64,000 nt of DNA from Myxococcales bacterium (GTDB lineage: Bacteria; Myxococcota_A; Polyangia; Polyangiales; Ga0077539). The stretch's first letter is position 1, and every line of letters begins with the position of its first letter. Shown one piece after another: positions 44,211 through 52,974 of this stretch. The stretch covers positions 239,894 to 303,893 of the forward strand of contig JAEUKI010000060.1 of assembly GCA_016793325.1 (NCBI GenBank), written 5' to 3'. The position numbers and the translations under genes are program-made. A model generated the notes under the pieces. It saw only the letters and a list, made by a program, of their open reading frames with translations, had not been told where the DNA came from and did no database searches.

Positions 44211-44684
44211 TTACTGCCGATCGGGGAGCAACCAGTTCGACAGGTGAATGAACAACAAATAATCTCGATTCTTTTTTAGCACTGCAAATTCCGCTTCAAC
44301 GTAGTCGTCCATCGCTCGAATAAGCGATGTCGCAGTCTCTTGATCAGCCCGGCTTACGTATACGCTCAGTGCAAGAAACACGGCGTCAAGCGAATCTTCG
44401 AGCACCCCTTCTTGATCAAGGGGACGACGAACATATTCGGCGATGTCGTGATCCGACGGGGTGTGCGGGCCAGCGTGAAACGCCGACGCGTGCACGTAGG
44501 CCCAGTACTGATGAGTCGACTGACTTGCACTTCGATACCAGAGTTCAACTAGGCGAAGAATAGGATCGTCAATCTTGGTCCAATCCAGCGACGCATCGGC
44601 GAAGAACCGATCCAACGCAGCTCCGCCGCCACTGCCCGCGGAGGCGCGACGAACTGCCGCGCGAACTTCCTCTCGAAATTCCAT
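44211..44684 (-). CDS. candidate immunity protein coupled to the RHS toxin
   Basis: A 157-residue soluble, acidic, helix-rich protein (MEFREEVRAAVRRASAG, IDDPILRLVELWYRSASQSTHQYWAYVHASAF, LEDSLDAVFLALSVYVSRADQETATSLIRAMDDYV). Its ATG at 44684 shares one base with the TGA of the RHS gene (TGATG), so it is translated straight after the toxin. That arrangement is typical of an immunity gene for the toxin tip. No family recognised. Local base composition is lower in GC than the toxin, as is usual for exchanged immunity genes. Confidence 0.7.
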   Translation of the reverse strand: MEFREEVRAAVRRASAGSGGGAALDRFFADASLDWTKIDDPILRLVELWYRSASQSTHQYWAYVHASAFHAGPHTPSDHDIAEYVRRPLDQEGVLEDSLDAVFLALSVYVSRADQETATSLIRAMDDYVEAEFAVLKKNRDYLLFIHLSNWLLPDRQ

Positions 44685-47600
44685 CAATCGCCTCCTCGCA
44701 TGAATGCGTCCAACGCGCGCACTTGGTGTGGTTCGGGCACATCGGCAATTCCGCCGGCTCGGGCAACGCTAACACAGTGGGTCGCGCAATTGTTGCTTCG
44801 TGTGTTGTACTGGCCAGATGGACCAACTTCAGCTTGCTGCCTAGCTCTGGCGGCTCTTGCATTCTCAGGACTGACCCGGTCAATTCTCATATCTCTGACA
44901 CGCGCGATGGAATCTGGATCCGCTGCGTTTGCGCGAACAATCGCGGTTCCACCTGGAACTTTCGTCTGGTGAGTCAGTACCGCGGTTCCGTCGACGACGG
45001 TCTCAACACTAAAGTGCCCTACGGGGTTTTCCGCTGAGTAGTGACGCCTGATCACAATCATGCACGTCGGATCCTGGTTATGCACCCACGTCCCGCCCAA
45101 GACGAAAAACGTGTGATCCCCCTCGACGGTGAGGTTGTACACGCGCATCGTGCGGCCCGTGCGGCGCATTCCGCACAGTTGCTCGCTGCGCCCGTCGCGA
45201 TTCGCGAGCGTCGCGCCCGGCCACAACCCCTCGGCCGCGATCCAACCCCGGCCCTCGATCCAGAACGGGTGATCGTCGGTCGTCTCGATCGTGCGGCGAT
45301 CCGTCCCACTGCACACGTCGATCTCGAGCGTCTCTGCGCCGTCTCGCACGAATACGTGCACCACTTTTCGAGCGCGCACTTCGCCTTCGTTGCGCTCGTT
45401 CTTCGCGTACACCACGTCGCCCACGCGAATCGTCTCGATCGCGCGAGGTCCGCTCGGCGTGTCCACGGTCACTGAACCCACGAAGCAGCCGCACCCCGCT
45501 CGTATCGCCTTCGATTGTCCCGAGCGAGGATGAGCCCCCGACGACGCACGAGGCGCGCCGCTGCCTCCTCGTAGCCCTCTCGCGCCAACAACGGCTTGTA
45601 GTGCTCCCATTGCTACGCCGACTCGATCTCCACGCGACGCCGCGACCGCAGCACTCGTCGCGCCCGCCACCACGTTTAGCGCCGCCGCAGCGCGGCCGGC
45701 ACCTGCCGCCGCGGCGACTCCTCCCAGCGCGCTCACCGCAGCGTCGACTCGCTCTGCGCGTGACAGCGCGCGCCCGTCGAACGCCGTCCCCGTTGCCGCC
45801 TGCGTCCCTCGCACCGCCGCAACAAACGCTCCCGCAACCTGACTCGCGCCCGGAACCCCCAGTCCCGCCTGCACTTCGATCGCTCGCGTTGCGCTCTCCA
45901 TCCCGTTCGCCACGTGCGTCAGCGCTCGCTCCGTGTAGTGCAGGATCGCGTCCGTCCACGAGTGCCCGCTGCTATCCACCCGCGACACGAAGTCGCCATC
46001 CCCATACGAATACGGGCTCTCGTCACCACCACCCAACCACACGCTCGCGGGGCTCAGCCACACGCCCATCTCCATCATCAACACGCGCGGCCCGATGAAC
46101 GCGAAGTCCTTCGTCGCCTGCGGCTGACTCCCGCTGAACCTCCTCTGCCGCGCGTTCTCCGGCCCGCTTCGCAGCACGCCTCCGGGAAACCTCACGTCCC
46201 GCTCGCTCACCACGCCTTCGCTCGTCGCGAGCGCCAGCGTCTCGCCCACGAACCCGCGCAGCAGAAACGTCCCTTCACTTGATTCTATGGGCCGCGCGCC
46301 TGGCGTCGTGTTGCACGCCATCACCAGCGCGCCCATCGCTCCCCACCACACGCTTCGCCGCACCGCCCGCCTCACTCGCTGCGGAAAAGGCCGCAACGCC
46401 AGCAGCGCACACAACACCCAGATCAGCCCCTCGGGCGCCGCCGTCTTCGTGTTGCACGCCATTCGCGGCGCCGCCGTTTGCGGAGGGTTGCCGCGATCCG
46501 AAAACCAGATCGCCTCGCTGCCGATCAGCACGTAGCGAACGAGCTTCCCGTTGCGAAGCTCCTCCGCAGGCGAGAGAAACACCGTCGTCTCTTCCGCTTC
46601 GCCTCCGCCGCGCGTCTGACGAATCCGACGCATCCCGCCCTGGTCGTACCAGCTCTCCTCCGTGCGTCCGCGCTCGTCGCTCAGCTCGACGTTGTAGTTG
46701 CGCGCGTCCCAGCGAAACGGCCGGCCGTCGAAGCTACGAACGTTTCCATCCGCGTCGTACTCGAGCGTGTGTCGCCCTGCCCTGCGCGCGCCGTGCGGCT
46801 GCGCGTCGGTCACTTGCATCGGGTACGTCAGGGCCCCGAGGTTCATCATCGCCACGGTGCTCGTGCGTTCGAGCAAGCGCGCCGCTGCGTCCCAACGCCA
46901 TCGGATCTCGCCGTAGCGCCCTGTCGCCTTCACCAGCTGCTCGCGATCGTTGTACTCGTACGTCTCGCTTCGATCGTCTTCTGCCGTGCGATCCGGGCGC
47001 CCGTCGCGAACACCCATAATCAAGCCAACGCGGTCGAGCGTGCGCGTCGTGTCCTCGAGCACTTGCCCTGCAGGACCCACATAACCAAGCCCCGTCCACC
47101 GAAAGCGCGCGTCGTACTGTCGTCGCTCGCGGATCCCGCTCGTGAAGCGCCGCTCCTGCGGCTGTCCGTCGTCCGTGTACGTCGCCACGTCGAGGATCCC
47201 CGGAATCCTCGACACCATCCCGCGCTGGTTGAACTCGTAGTCCACCGAGCTCCCGTCGGGATACACGTGCCGCCGAACACGCCCCAACGCGTCGAACACG
47301 TTGCGCGCGGTGTACGTCGCGCCGTTGACCACCCAGCGGTTCTCGGTGATCCGTCCGCGAAGGTCGTACTCGAACTCCGTCGTCATGCGAGGCTCGACGA
47401 GTCGACACAGTCGGCCCATCGCGTTGGAGCAGCCGCGGTCGTTCTCCCAGCGCGTGTCCATGACGCCGTCGCCGTCGCTGTCGTGTTCGATCGGCCGCCC
47501 GGCTTCGTCGTAGCGCCAGGAAATTCGCTGCCCGCGCGCGTTCGTGCTCGCGACGGTGTTGCCCGCAGCGTCGTACTCGGTCGTGCGACGCCCGCCGTTG

Positions 47601-50600
47601 GGGTCGATCACTTCGGTCGCGCGAGAGAGCCCGTCGTAGAAGAGCCTCGTGCTCACGCCCACGGGGTCCGTGCGCTCGACGAGGTTGCCGCGCGGGTCGA
47701 AGCGATAGCGCCACACCACGTCGCCATCGCGCGAGCGCATCCGCCGCTCGATCGTACGACCGAGGCCATCGCTCAGCGCAGTCTCGGGTGTGTTGAATTG
47801 TGGTGACGACTCGTCGAGGTCGTTCGCGTCGAAGTCGCGTTGAACGAAGGGCTCGATCTCGGTGCGCGTTCGCGAGCCGTCTTCGAGCAACGTCTCGCGC
47901 ACACGCCCGAGCGCGTCGTAGCGGGGAATCGTCCCCGTCATCCGTCGCGCGACCGCGTCCATCGAGTTGGATACGCGAAACGACTTTCCGACGACGGTGT
48001 TCAGCCCGCGGGGGCCGTAACCGGACCAGCCCTCCACCAAGAAGCCGCCCTCTTCGTGCTCGACGAGGCGCGCTCGCTCGCGACGCATCCCATCGACGAG
48101 CGAAATCGTTCGACGAACGTTGTCAGTTCCCGAGTCCACGCGCTCGGCCGTCTCGACGCGCGAGATCGGCGCGCCGAGCTCGTACCCGAAGCGCACCGTC
48201 GGTCGCTCGGCGCTGTCACCGGGCTCGATGATCGCCGTTCGACGTCCGAGCGCGTCGTACCGCGCCTCGGTGCGCGATCCGTTGGGCATCACCACCGCCA
48301 CCGGGACGCCCAGTCGACGATCGTGCTCGATCTGCCAGCGAATCATCCGCCCATCCGCAAACGGAATCGCCTCGCTCACCGGCCACGCCGACGTCACCGA
48401 GTCCCACTCGATCAACCGTCGACGACCGTCGCCGTCCTTCTCTTCGACGCTGTTGCCATGGGTGTCTCGTCGAAACGATCCAGACTCGATCCAGCGATCG
48501 CCAGGGCCGACCCACACCTCTTCGCGCGTGAGATTTCCTCGCGTGATCTGCCCGACGGGGAGCCCCACAAATGGCTCTCCGTCGAGGTAGCGCCTTCGCA
48601 TCGCGAGCCGGCCGCCATCGATCGAGCGCAGCTCCTCTGTCGCGAGGTACCGCAACAACCACTCCCGCTCGTTGATCGCGTACGTCGTCCGCGTCACCCT
48701 TTCGTCGTTGCCCACTGCAACGTTGTCCCCCTCGACCAACCCGAACTCTCGCGTCTCGATGACGTTGCCCCACTCGTCGTAGTCCGTCTCGCTCCGCGTG
48801 ACCTTCGGAACCATCGTCTGCTCGAACACCGCCGTCTCGCTGCGCCGCGAGCGCGCCCATCGAAGCGTCACTCCCCCCTCGCCGGTCGCCACCGTGACCA
48901 CTTCGTACGAGCTCGTCGTGCGGTCGAACACCGCGCCGCTCTCCGTCCTCCGCTCGCTGCGAAGGAGCATCCCCTTGCGCGCTTCGTCCATCACGCCGTG
49001 ATCGAATTCGAGCGCCGTCACCAACGTCGGCTGTTGCTCGTCGCCGACTTCGATCTTCTCCGCCCGGCCGAATCCTCGGTATTCGCGCGTCAGCCCATCG
49101 TACAGCCCCTCGTGATAGTTGAACCGCGTCGTCTCGAGAACACCCAGCCCCACGTCCTCGACGATCTCGCTCACCACCATCATGCCGTTGGGCAGCCGCG
49201 TGCTCCAAGGACGCCCCGCACGCGCGTCGTCCGCGGCGTACGCGGCGCTCGCTCGATAGCGAATCTGCGTGACAAGTCCCAGCCCGTTGTCGATTCGCGT
49301 GAGCTGGTTCTGCGCTGCGCCCGAGAGCACGTCGAGGTAGCGCCATGAATTCGTGGGCGCGCCTGTCACGTCCACCCACAGGATGTCCGTCGAGCCGTTG
49401 CCGTTCATGTCGACGAAGCGAACTGTCGTGTTCGTCGTGCGCTCGGGGACGCCGCTCACCATCCGCGGCATCGCAGAGAAGCTGCCGTTTGCCTGATGGA
49501 TCCACGCCTCCACGACGTTGACGCCCACGCGCACGATGTCCGTCAGCCCGTCACCCGTCAGGTCCGCGAGCTGCAACGCGCTCGTGTCCGACGCTTCGGG
49601 GACGCCCGTCATCCGCTGCGCGCTCGCGTACAACCCACGGCCGCGCGAGGGCCAAAACACCAGCGAGCCCGAGCGCAGGTACACGAGGTCCTGCAGTCGA
49701 TCGCCGTTCATGTCCGCGAGGCGAACGTTGGGATCGTTGAACCGCAGCGTCTGCGAAGGATCCACCACAGGAATCGCTGCCGGTTCTGTGAAGTCCCCGC
49801 CCGTGTTGTACGACGCGTACATCCCGCTCGGCGTCGTGAAGAGCACGTCCGTGCGTCGATCGAAGTCGAGATCCACGAGGCGAACCTCGGGGTCTTCGAA
49901 GCTGTACGATCGATTGCTCGTAAACGCCCGCACCGCGCCAAACGACCGCGCGTTGCCGCCTGGATAGAAGCGAAACCCGTCGCTCGCGACTCCCACTTTG
50001 GCGACGATGTCGATGGACGCATCGCCGTCCATGTCCGCCACTTGAACGCCGCTCTGATCGAGCGAGACCGACGGAGCGGTGTCCAGTTGATAAGATGTGC
50101 CGAAGCGCTCGCCCGCTTCGTTGAGGTACGCCGTGTACCTGCCGGGTGTGGTCACGAGCAGATCGCTCGCGCCGTCGCCGTTGAGGTCGACGAGCTCGTT
50201 GGCGTTGCTCGCGAGTCCCATGCCGGGCGCGTTGCTCACGGAGACGACGCGCATCGCTGAAAAGTCCACCGCGCCGTAGCCGAAGCGAAGGGTGGGGAGC
50301 GCGGTGGTTCCGTCGGTTCCGGTCATGGTGACGGACTCGAGGCGCGAGAGGCCGGGGTCCGTCGCATAGGCCATTGAATACGTGGCCACCAATTCGCCGC
50401 CACGCGTGAGCCTCACTGCGCGCAATCGTTTGCCCAGCGTGATCGCGTCGCCCGACTGGTACGACACCAGCACATCGGGCCGCGCTTCGTACTGGAGCTC
50501 GACGCGAACCTCCGCAGCGCCCTCGCCTCCGTAGCGAATCGCGCTGAGAAATCCCCGGTTTCCTTCGCGTGTGTACTCGTAGCGAATCTCGTGTCCGTGC

Positions 50601-51178
50601 CGGTCCGTACTGCGCGTGATGAGCCATCGAGAGGTGCGTGCGCTCTCGCCGTCGCGCGCAGTTGGGTCCTCGCCGAACCAGTGCGTGATCCCGTCGGGCT
50701 GCCGCGCTTCCCAGCGATCACCGTCGCGTCGTACTCGAACGAACGCGCCCTCGAATCGCAGGCGATACACGCCGCCGCCCATCGAGACGAGGTCGCCGTC
50801 ACCGCCGCCGCCTGCGATCGCAAAGGTGTCGCTGTTGTCGTACCGCGGGATCCCGTCCTCTGTGCGCCGACGAATCGATGGAATAGGCAACGACCACCCG
50901 TGCCCGACTTCCGTCGCTCCGCCGCCCGCTGCGTACGACAACGACAACGACGGAACGAACCCTCCCACCGCCTGCGGCATCGCGAACGGAACCGAGTAGC
51001 TCGCCCCGCCCGACTGCGGACTCGGCTCGAACGAGCTCCCCAGTCCCTCCACGCTCCCGGGGCCGCTCGGAAGCGACAACGTCCGAGGGCTCGCACCGCG
51101 CTGCGCGTGCGCGAGAGTGGCGCTCGAAAGTGCGCACATGAAAACAAGTACGCCAACGGATCGAAGTTGCTTGTTCAT
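44684..51178 (-). CDS. secreted SpvB/TcdB-RHS-Hint polymorphic toxin with papain-like tip
   Basis: A 2164-residue protein. A signal peptide (MNKQLRSVGVLVFMCALSSA, then TLAHA) is followed by an SpvB-like domain (about 30-300, YSVPFAMPQAVGGFVPSLSLSYAAGGG). Next come six FG-GAP-like loops (LVDLNGDGASDLLV, VQVADMDGDASIDIVA, ...) and a TcdB-middle-like segment (ETTRFNYHEGLYDGLTREYRGFG), then many RHS repeats to ~1550. A hydrophobic patch with two MACNT motifs precedes the Hint domain (about 1895-2034): CFVGSVTVDTPSG, a TTDDHPFWI block, and VYNLTVEGDHTFFV...WVHN followed by Gln. Splicing is not possible with Gln at +1, but release of the tip is. The last 130 residues have GHFSVE and NNCATH (C2131), the His-then-Cys order of permuted NlpC/P60-papain folds. 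Confidence 0.9.
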   Translation of the reverse strand: MNKQLRSVGVLVFMCALSSATLAHAQRGASPRTLSLPSGPGSVEGLGSSFEPSPQSGGASYSVPFAMPQAVGGFVPSLSLSYAAGGGATEVGHGWSLPIPSIRRRTEDGIPRYDNSDTFAIAGGGGDGDLVSMGGGVYRLRFEGAFVRVRRDGDRWEARQPDGITHWFGEDPTARDGESARTSRWLITRSTDRHGHEIRYEYTREGNRGFLSAIRYGGEGAAEVRVELQYEARPDVLVSYQSGDAITLGKRLRAVRLTRGGELVATYSMAYATDPGLSRLESVTMTGTDGTTALPTLRFGYGAVDFSAMRVVSVSNAPGMGLASNANELVDLNGDGASDLLVTTPGRYTAYLNEAGERFGTSYQLDTAPSVSLDQSGVQVADMDGDASIDIVAKVGVASDGFRFYPGGNARSFGAVRAFTSNRSYSFEDPEVRLVDLDFDRRTDVLFTTPSGMYASYNTGGDFTEPAAIPVVDPSQTLRFNDPNVRLADMNGDRLQDLVYLRSGSLVFWPSRGRGLYASAQRMTGVPEASDTSALQLADLTGDGLTDIVRVGVNVVEAWIHQANGSFSAMPRMVSGVPERTTNTTVRFVDMNGNGSTDILWVDVTGAPTNSWRYLDVLSGAAQNQLTRIDNGLGLVTQIRYRASAAYAADDARAGRPWSTRLPNGMMVVSEIVEDVGLGVLETTRFNYHEGLYDGLTREYRGFGRAEKIEVGDEQQPTLVTALEFDHGVMDEARKGMLLRSERRTESGAVFDRTTSSYEVVTVATGEGGVTLRWARSRRSETAVFEQTMVPKVTRSETDYDEWGNVIETREFGLVEGDNVAVGNDERVTRTTYAINEREWLLRYLATEELRSIDGGRLAMRRRYLDGEPFVGLPVGQITRGNLTREEVWVGPGDRWIESGSFRRDTHGNSVEEKDGDGRRRLIEWDSVTSAWPVSEAIPFADGRMIRWQIEHDRRLGVPVAVVMPNGSRTEARYDALGRRTAIIEPGDSAERPTVRFGYELGAPISRVETAERVDSGTDNVRRTISLVDGMRRERARLVEHEEGGFLVEGWSGYGPRGLNTVVGKSFRVSNSMDAVARRMTGTIPRYDALGRVRETLLEDGSRTRTEIEPFVQRDFDANDLDESSPQFNTPETALSDGLGRTIERRMRSRDGDVVWRYRFDPRGNLVERTDPVGVSTRLFYDGLSRATEVIDPNGGRRTTEYDAAGNTVASTNARGQRISWRYDEAGRPIEHDSDGDGVMDTRWENDRGCSNAMGRLCRLVEPRMTTEFEYDLRGRITENRWVVNGATYTARNVFDALGRVRRHVYPDGSSVDYEFNQRGMVSRIPGILDVATYTDDGQPQERRFTSGIRERRQYDARFRWTGLGYVGPAGQVLEDTTRTLDRVGLIMGVRDGRPDRTAEDDRSETYEYNDREQLVKATGRYGEIRWRWDAAARLLERTSTVAMMNLGALTYPMQVTDAQPHGARRAGRHTLEYDADGNVRSFDGRPFRWDARNYNVELSDERGRTEESWYDQGGMRRIRQTRGGGEAEETTVFLSPAEELRNGKLVRYVLIGSEAIWFSDRGNPPQTAAPRMACNTKTAAPEGLIWVLCALLALRPFPQRVRRAVRRSVWWGAMGALVMACNTTPGARPIESSEGTFLLRGFVGETLALATSEGVVSERDVRFPGGVLRSGPENARQRRFSGSQPQATKDFAFIGPRVLMMEMGVWLSPASVWLGGGDESPYSYGDGDFVSRVDSSGHSWTDAILHYTERALTHVANGMESATRAIEVQAGLGVPGASQVAGAFVAAVRGTQAATGTAFDGRALSRAERVDAAVSALGGVAAAAGAGRAAAALNVVAGATSAAVAASRGDRVGVAMGALQAVVGARGLRGGSGAPRASSGAHPRSGQSKAIRAGCGCFVGSVTVDTPSGPRAIETIRVGDVVYAKNERNEGEVRARKVVHVFVRDGAETLEIDVCSGTDRRTIETTDDHPFWIEGRGWIAAEGLWPGATLANRDGRSEQLCGMRRTGRTMRVYNLTVEGDHTFFVLGGTWVHNQDPTCMIVIRRHYSAENPVGHFSVETVVDGTAVLTHQTKVPGGTAIVRANAADPDSIARVRDMRIDRVSPENARAARARQQAEVGPSGQYNTRSNNCATHCVSVARAGGIADVPEPHQVRALDAFMRGGD

Positions 51179-51260
51179 CGTCGTCTTCCCAACACCCACA
51201 CACCGAAATCAGGTCGCGCTCGCCGCAGAACGCGCGGAAACGGCCCCATCGAAGCGATCG

Positions 51261-52946
51261 CTACGGCACTTGCATCGTCTGCCGCGCGTCGCCTTCGATT
51301 CCCGCGGTGCCCGACGGTCGACCGCCCTCGCCCGCGGCGCCGCGGGTCCCGACTCGAATCGTCACGCCGCTCGGCGTTGTTCCGAGCGCTGCGCCCACAG
51401 CCAAAACTCCGACACTCCAGCCTCCGGCTCCACCGCCGCCACCACCACCGCCGCCACCGCGACCGCCACTTCCGCCGCGACCACCCGGCAAGCACGATGC
51501 GTTCGTCGGAACGTGGCCAGCGCCACCAACGCCTCCACCTCCTCCTTCGGCGCCTTCACCGCCGCGGCCGCCCGCACCACCAGCGCCCGCAAACAGCTCG
51601 CTCGCGATGAATCGCGGAACCTCGCCGATTGCGACCACTGCGATCGAGTGACCTCCGTTGCTTCCGGCCTCGCCCGGAGCGCCGCCGCATCCGCCAGCAC
51701 CGCCACCGCCGCCGCCGCCGGAAGTACAACTGCCGCTCAGTCGATAGCCGCCCGCGCCGCCACCACCTCCCTGCCCCATCTCGCCCCACGCGCCGCGCTC
51801 TGGCAACGCGACCGCGAACACGCCTCGAGCTCGATCGAAGGTCGGCGGAGTCGATGCGCCAGCCCCGCCTGCACCCACACGGCCCGATGCGCCCGCGACA
51901 CCATCGGGCGAAACGAGAACTTGCCCGCCCGCAGCGCCGCCCCCGCCCGCCGCTCCCGGCTGCGCGAGCGTCGATCCCTGCGTCCCTCGGCCGCCTGCTC
52001 CGCCGACACTTGCCGCGATTCCGACCGATGCACTCGCGTCACCGACTGCAGCGTCTGCGCCCGCGTCGCCGCCCGACGATGTCGCGCAAGCGATTCGAGC
52101 TGCGCCGAGACCAGCGATCTCGTTCATCGCTGCGCCTCCGCTGCGTAGCGTCGCGTCGTCGACCGTGGTCGCGCCGTTCTGTCCGTTGACCCCTGCGAGT
52201 CCTGAGTTCGCGCTGACGGTTGCGTGATCGAACACGAACCCGCGCGCGCCATCGAGGATCAACCCAATCGATGTGGGGCTCGTCGCCGTCGTCGGCGGAG
52301 TGCGAAGCGCGATGTACCCGAGCGCAGCATCGGTTCCACCCGCCACGCGAGTCCCCCTGCCGGGCAGCTCGATGACGGTTGGCATTCGAGAGAACTCGCC
52401 GAGCGGCCGCGTCCAATTGGGATAGTCCGTCGGCAGAGGGTTTCGCGTGAACGTGTACGACCCGTAGACTCGCACGCCCCGCGCGAGCAACGCGTCGAGT
52501 CCCTCGGCCGAATACATCGCCCCGCGCGAGATCAACACCGTGCGAATCATCGGGTTGCTCGCGGCGATCCGCGACGCTTCGAGCAGCGTCTGGACAGGCG
52601 AAGTCGCCGTCCCCGTCGCGCCCGACATCCCCGAGGTCGATACGAATACCGTCTCGCGCGCCACGCCGTCCGCGCCGTCGCAGTTCTCGTCGACGCCTAG
52701 CTCGTCGAGCGAGTCGCTCGAAGCGCAGACGCGGCCATCGCCGCTTCCGGCGTCGATCGAACCGTCATCCATCGTTCCATCACGGTCGACGACCCCTGTG
52801 TCGCGAGCGTCTACTTCGACGCGATCCGACACGACATCGTCCGCTCGAACGCACCCTTCTCCGCGCATCACCGTGCCCTGCGGACAACTCGGCCCGCACG
52901 CAGCGCTGATCGAGACAGAGAGCAACAACAACCCAGCGATTCTCAT
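51261..52946 (-). CDS. glycine-rich lipoprotein (second of pair)
   Basis: A 561-residue protein with lipobox MRIAGLLLLSVSISAAC (Cys17). Residues about 20-100 are an Asp-rich linker (DARDTGVVDRDGTMDDGS) with DENCDGADG, like other myxobacterial lipoproteins. Residues 100-230 look like a pectin-lyase-like/DUF1565-type region (TSPVQTLLEASRIAASNP, VRVYGSYTFTRN). The rest is PGRS-like Gly/Ala low complexity (GGAGGYRLSGSCTSGGGGGG). It is 28 nt downstream of the TcA-like lipoprotein and 82 nt upstream of the RHS gene. The Gly-rich part may form a beta-helix surface patch. Upstream start at 52961 is an alternative. Confidence 0.75.
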   Translation of the reverse strand: MRIAGLLLLSVSISAACGPSCPQGTVMRGEGCVRADDVVSDRVEVDARDTGVVDRDGTMDDGSIDAGSGDGRVCASSDSLDELGVDENCDGADGVARETVFVSTSGMSGATGTATSPVQTLLEASRIAASNPMIRTVLISRGAMYSAEGLDALLARGVRVYGSYTFTRNPLPTDYPNWTRPLGEFSRMPTVIELPGRGTRVAGGTDAALGYIALRTPPTTATSPTSIGLILDGARGFVFDHATVSANSGLAGVNGQNGATTVDDATLRSGGAAMNEIAGLGAARIACATSSGGDAGADAAVGDASASVGIAASVGGAGGRGTQGSTLAQPGAAGGGGAAGGQVLVSPDGVAGASGRVGAGGAGASTPPTFDRARGVFAVALPERGAWGEMGQGGGGGAGGYRLSGSCTSGGGGGGGAGGCGGAPGEAGSNGGHSIAVVAIGEVPRFIASELFAGAGGAGGRGGEGAEGGGGGVGGAGHVPTNASCLPGGRGGSGGRGGGGGGGGGGAGGWSVGVLAVGAALGTTPSGVTIRVGTRGAAGEGGRPSGTAGIEGDARQTMQVP

Positions 52947-52974
52947 GATTCGGTCCCTCATTTCCCACGCAGAA

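Noticed and set aside
44684..45500. The RHS Hint domain as a splicing intein
   Set aside because: The residue after the terminal Asn is Gln, so ligation to a C-extein is not expected; treated as a releasing Hint domain.
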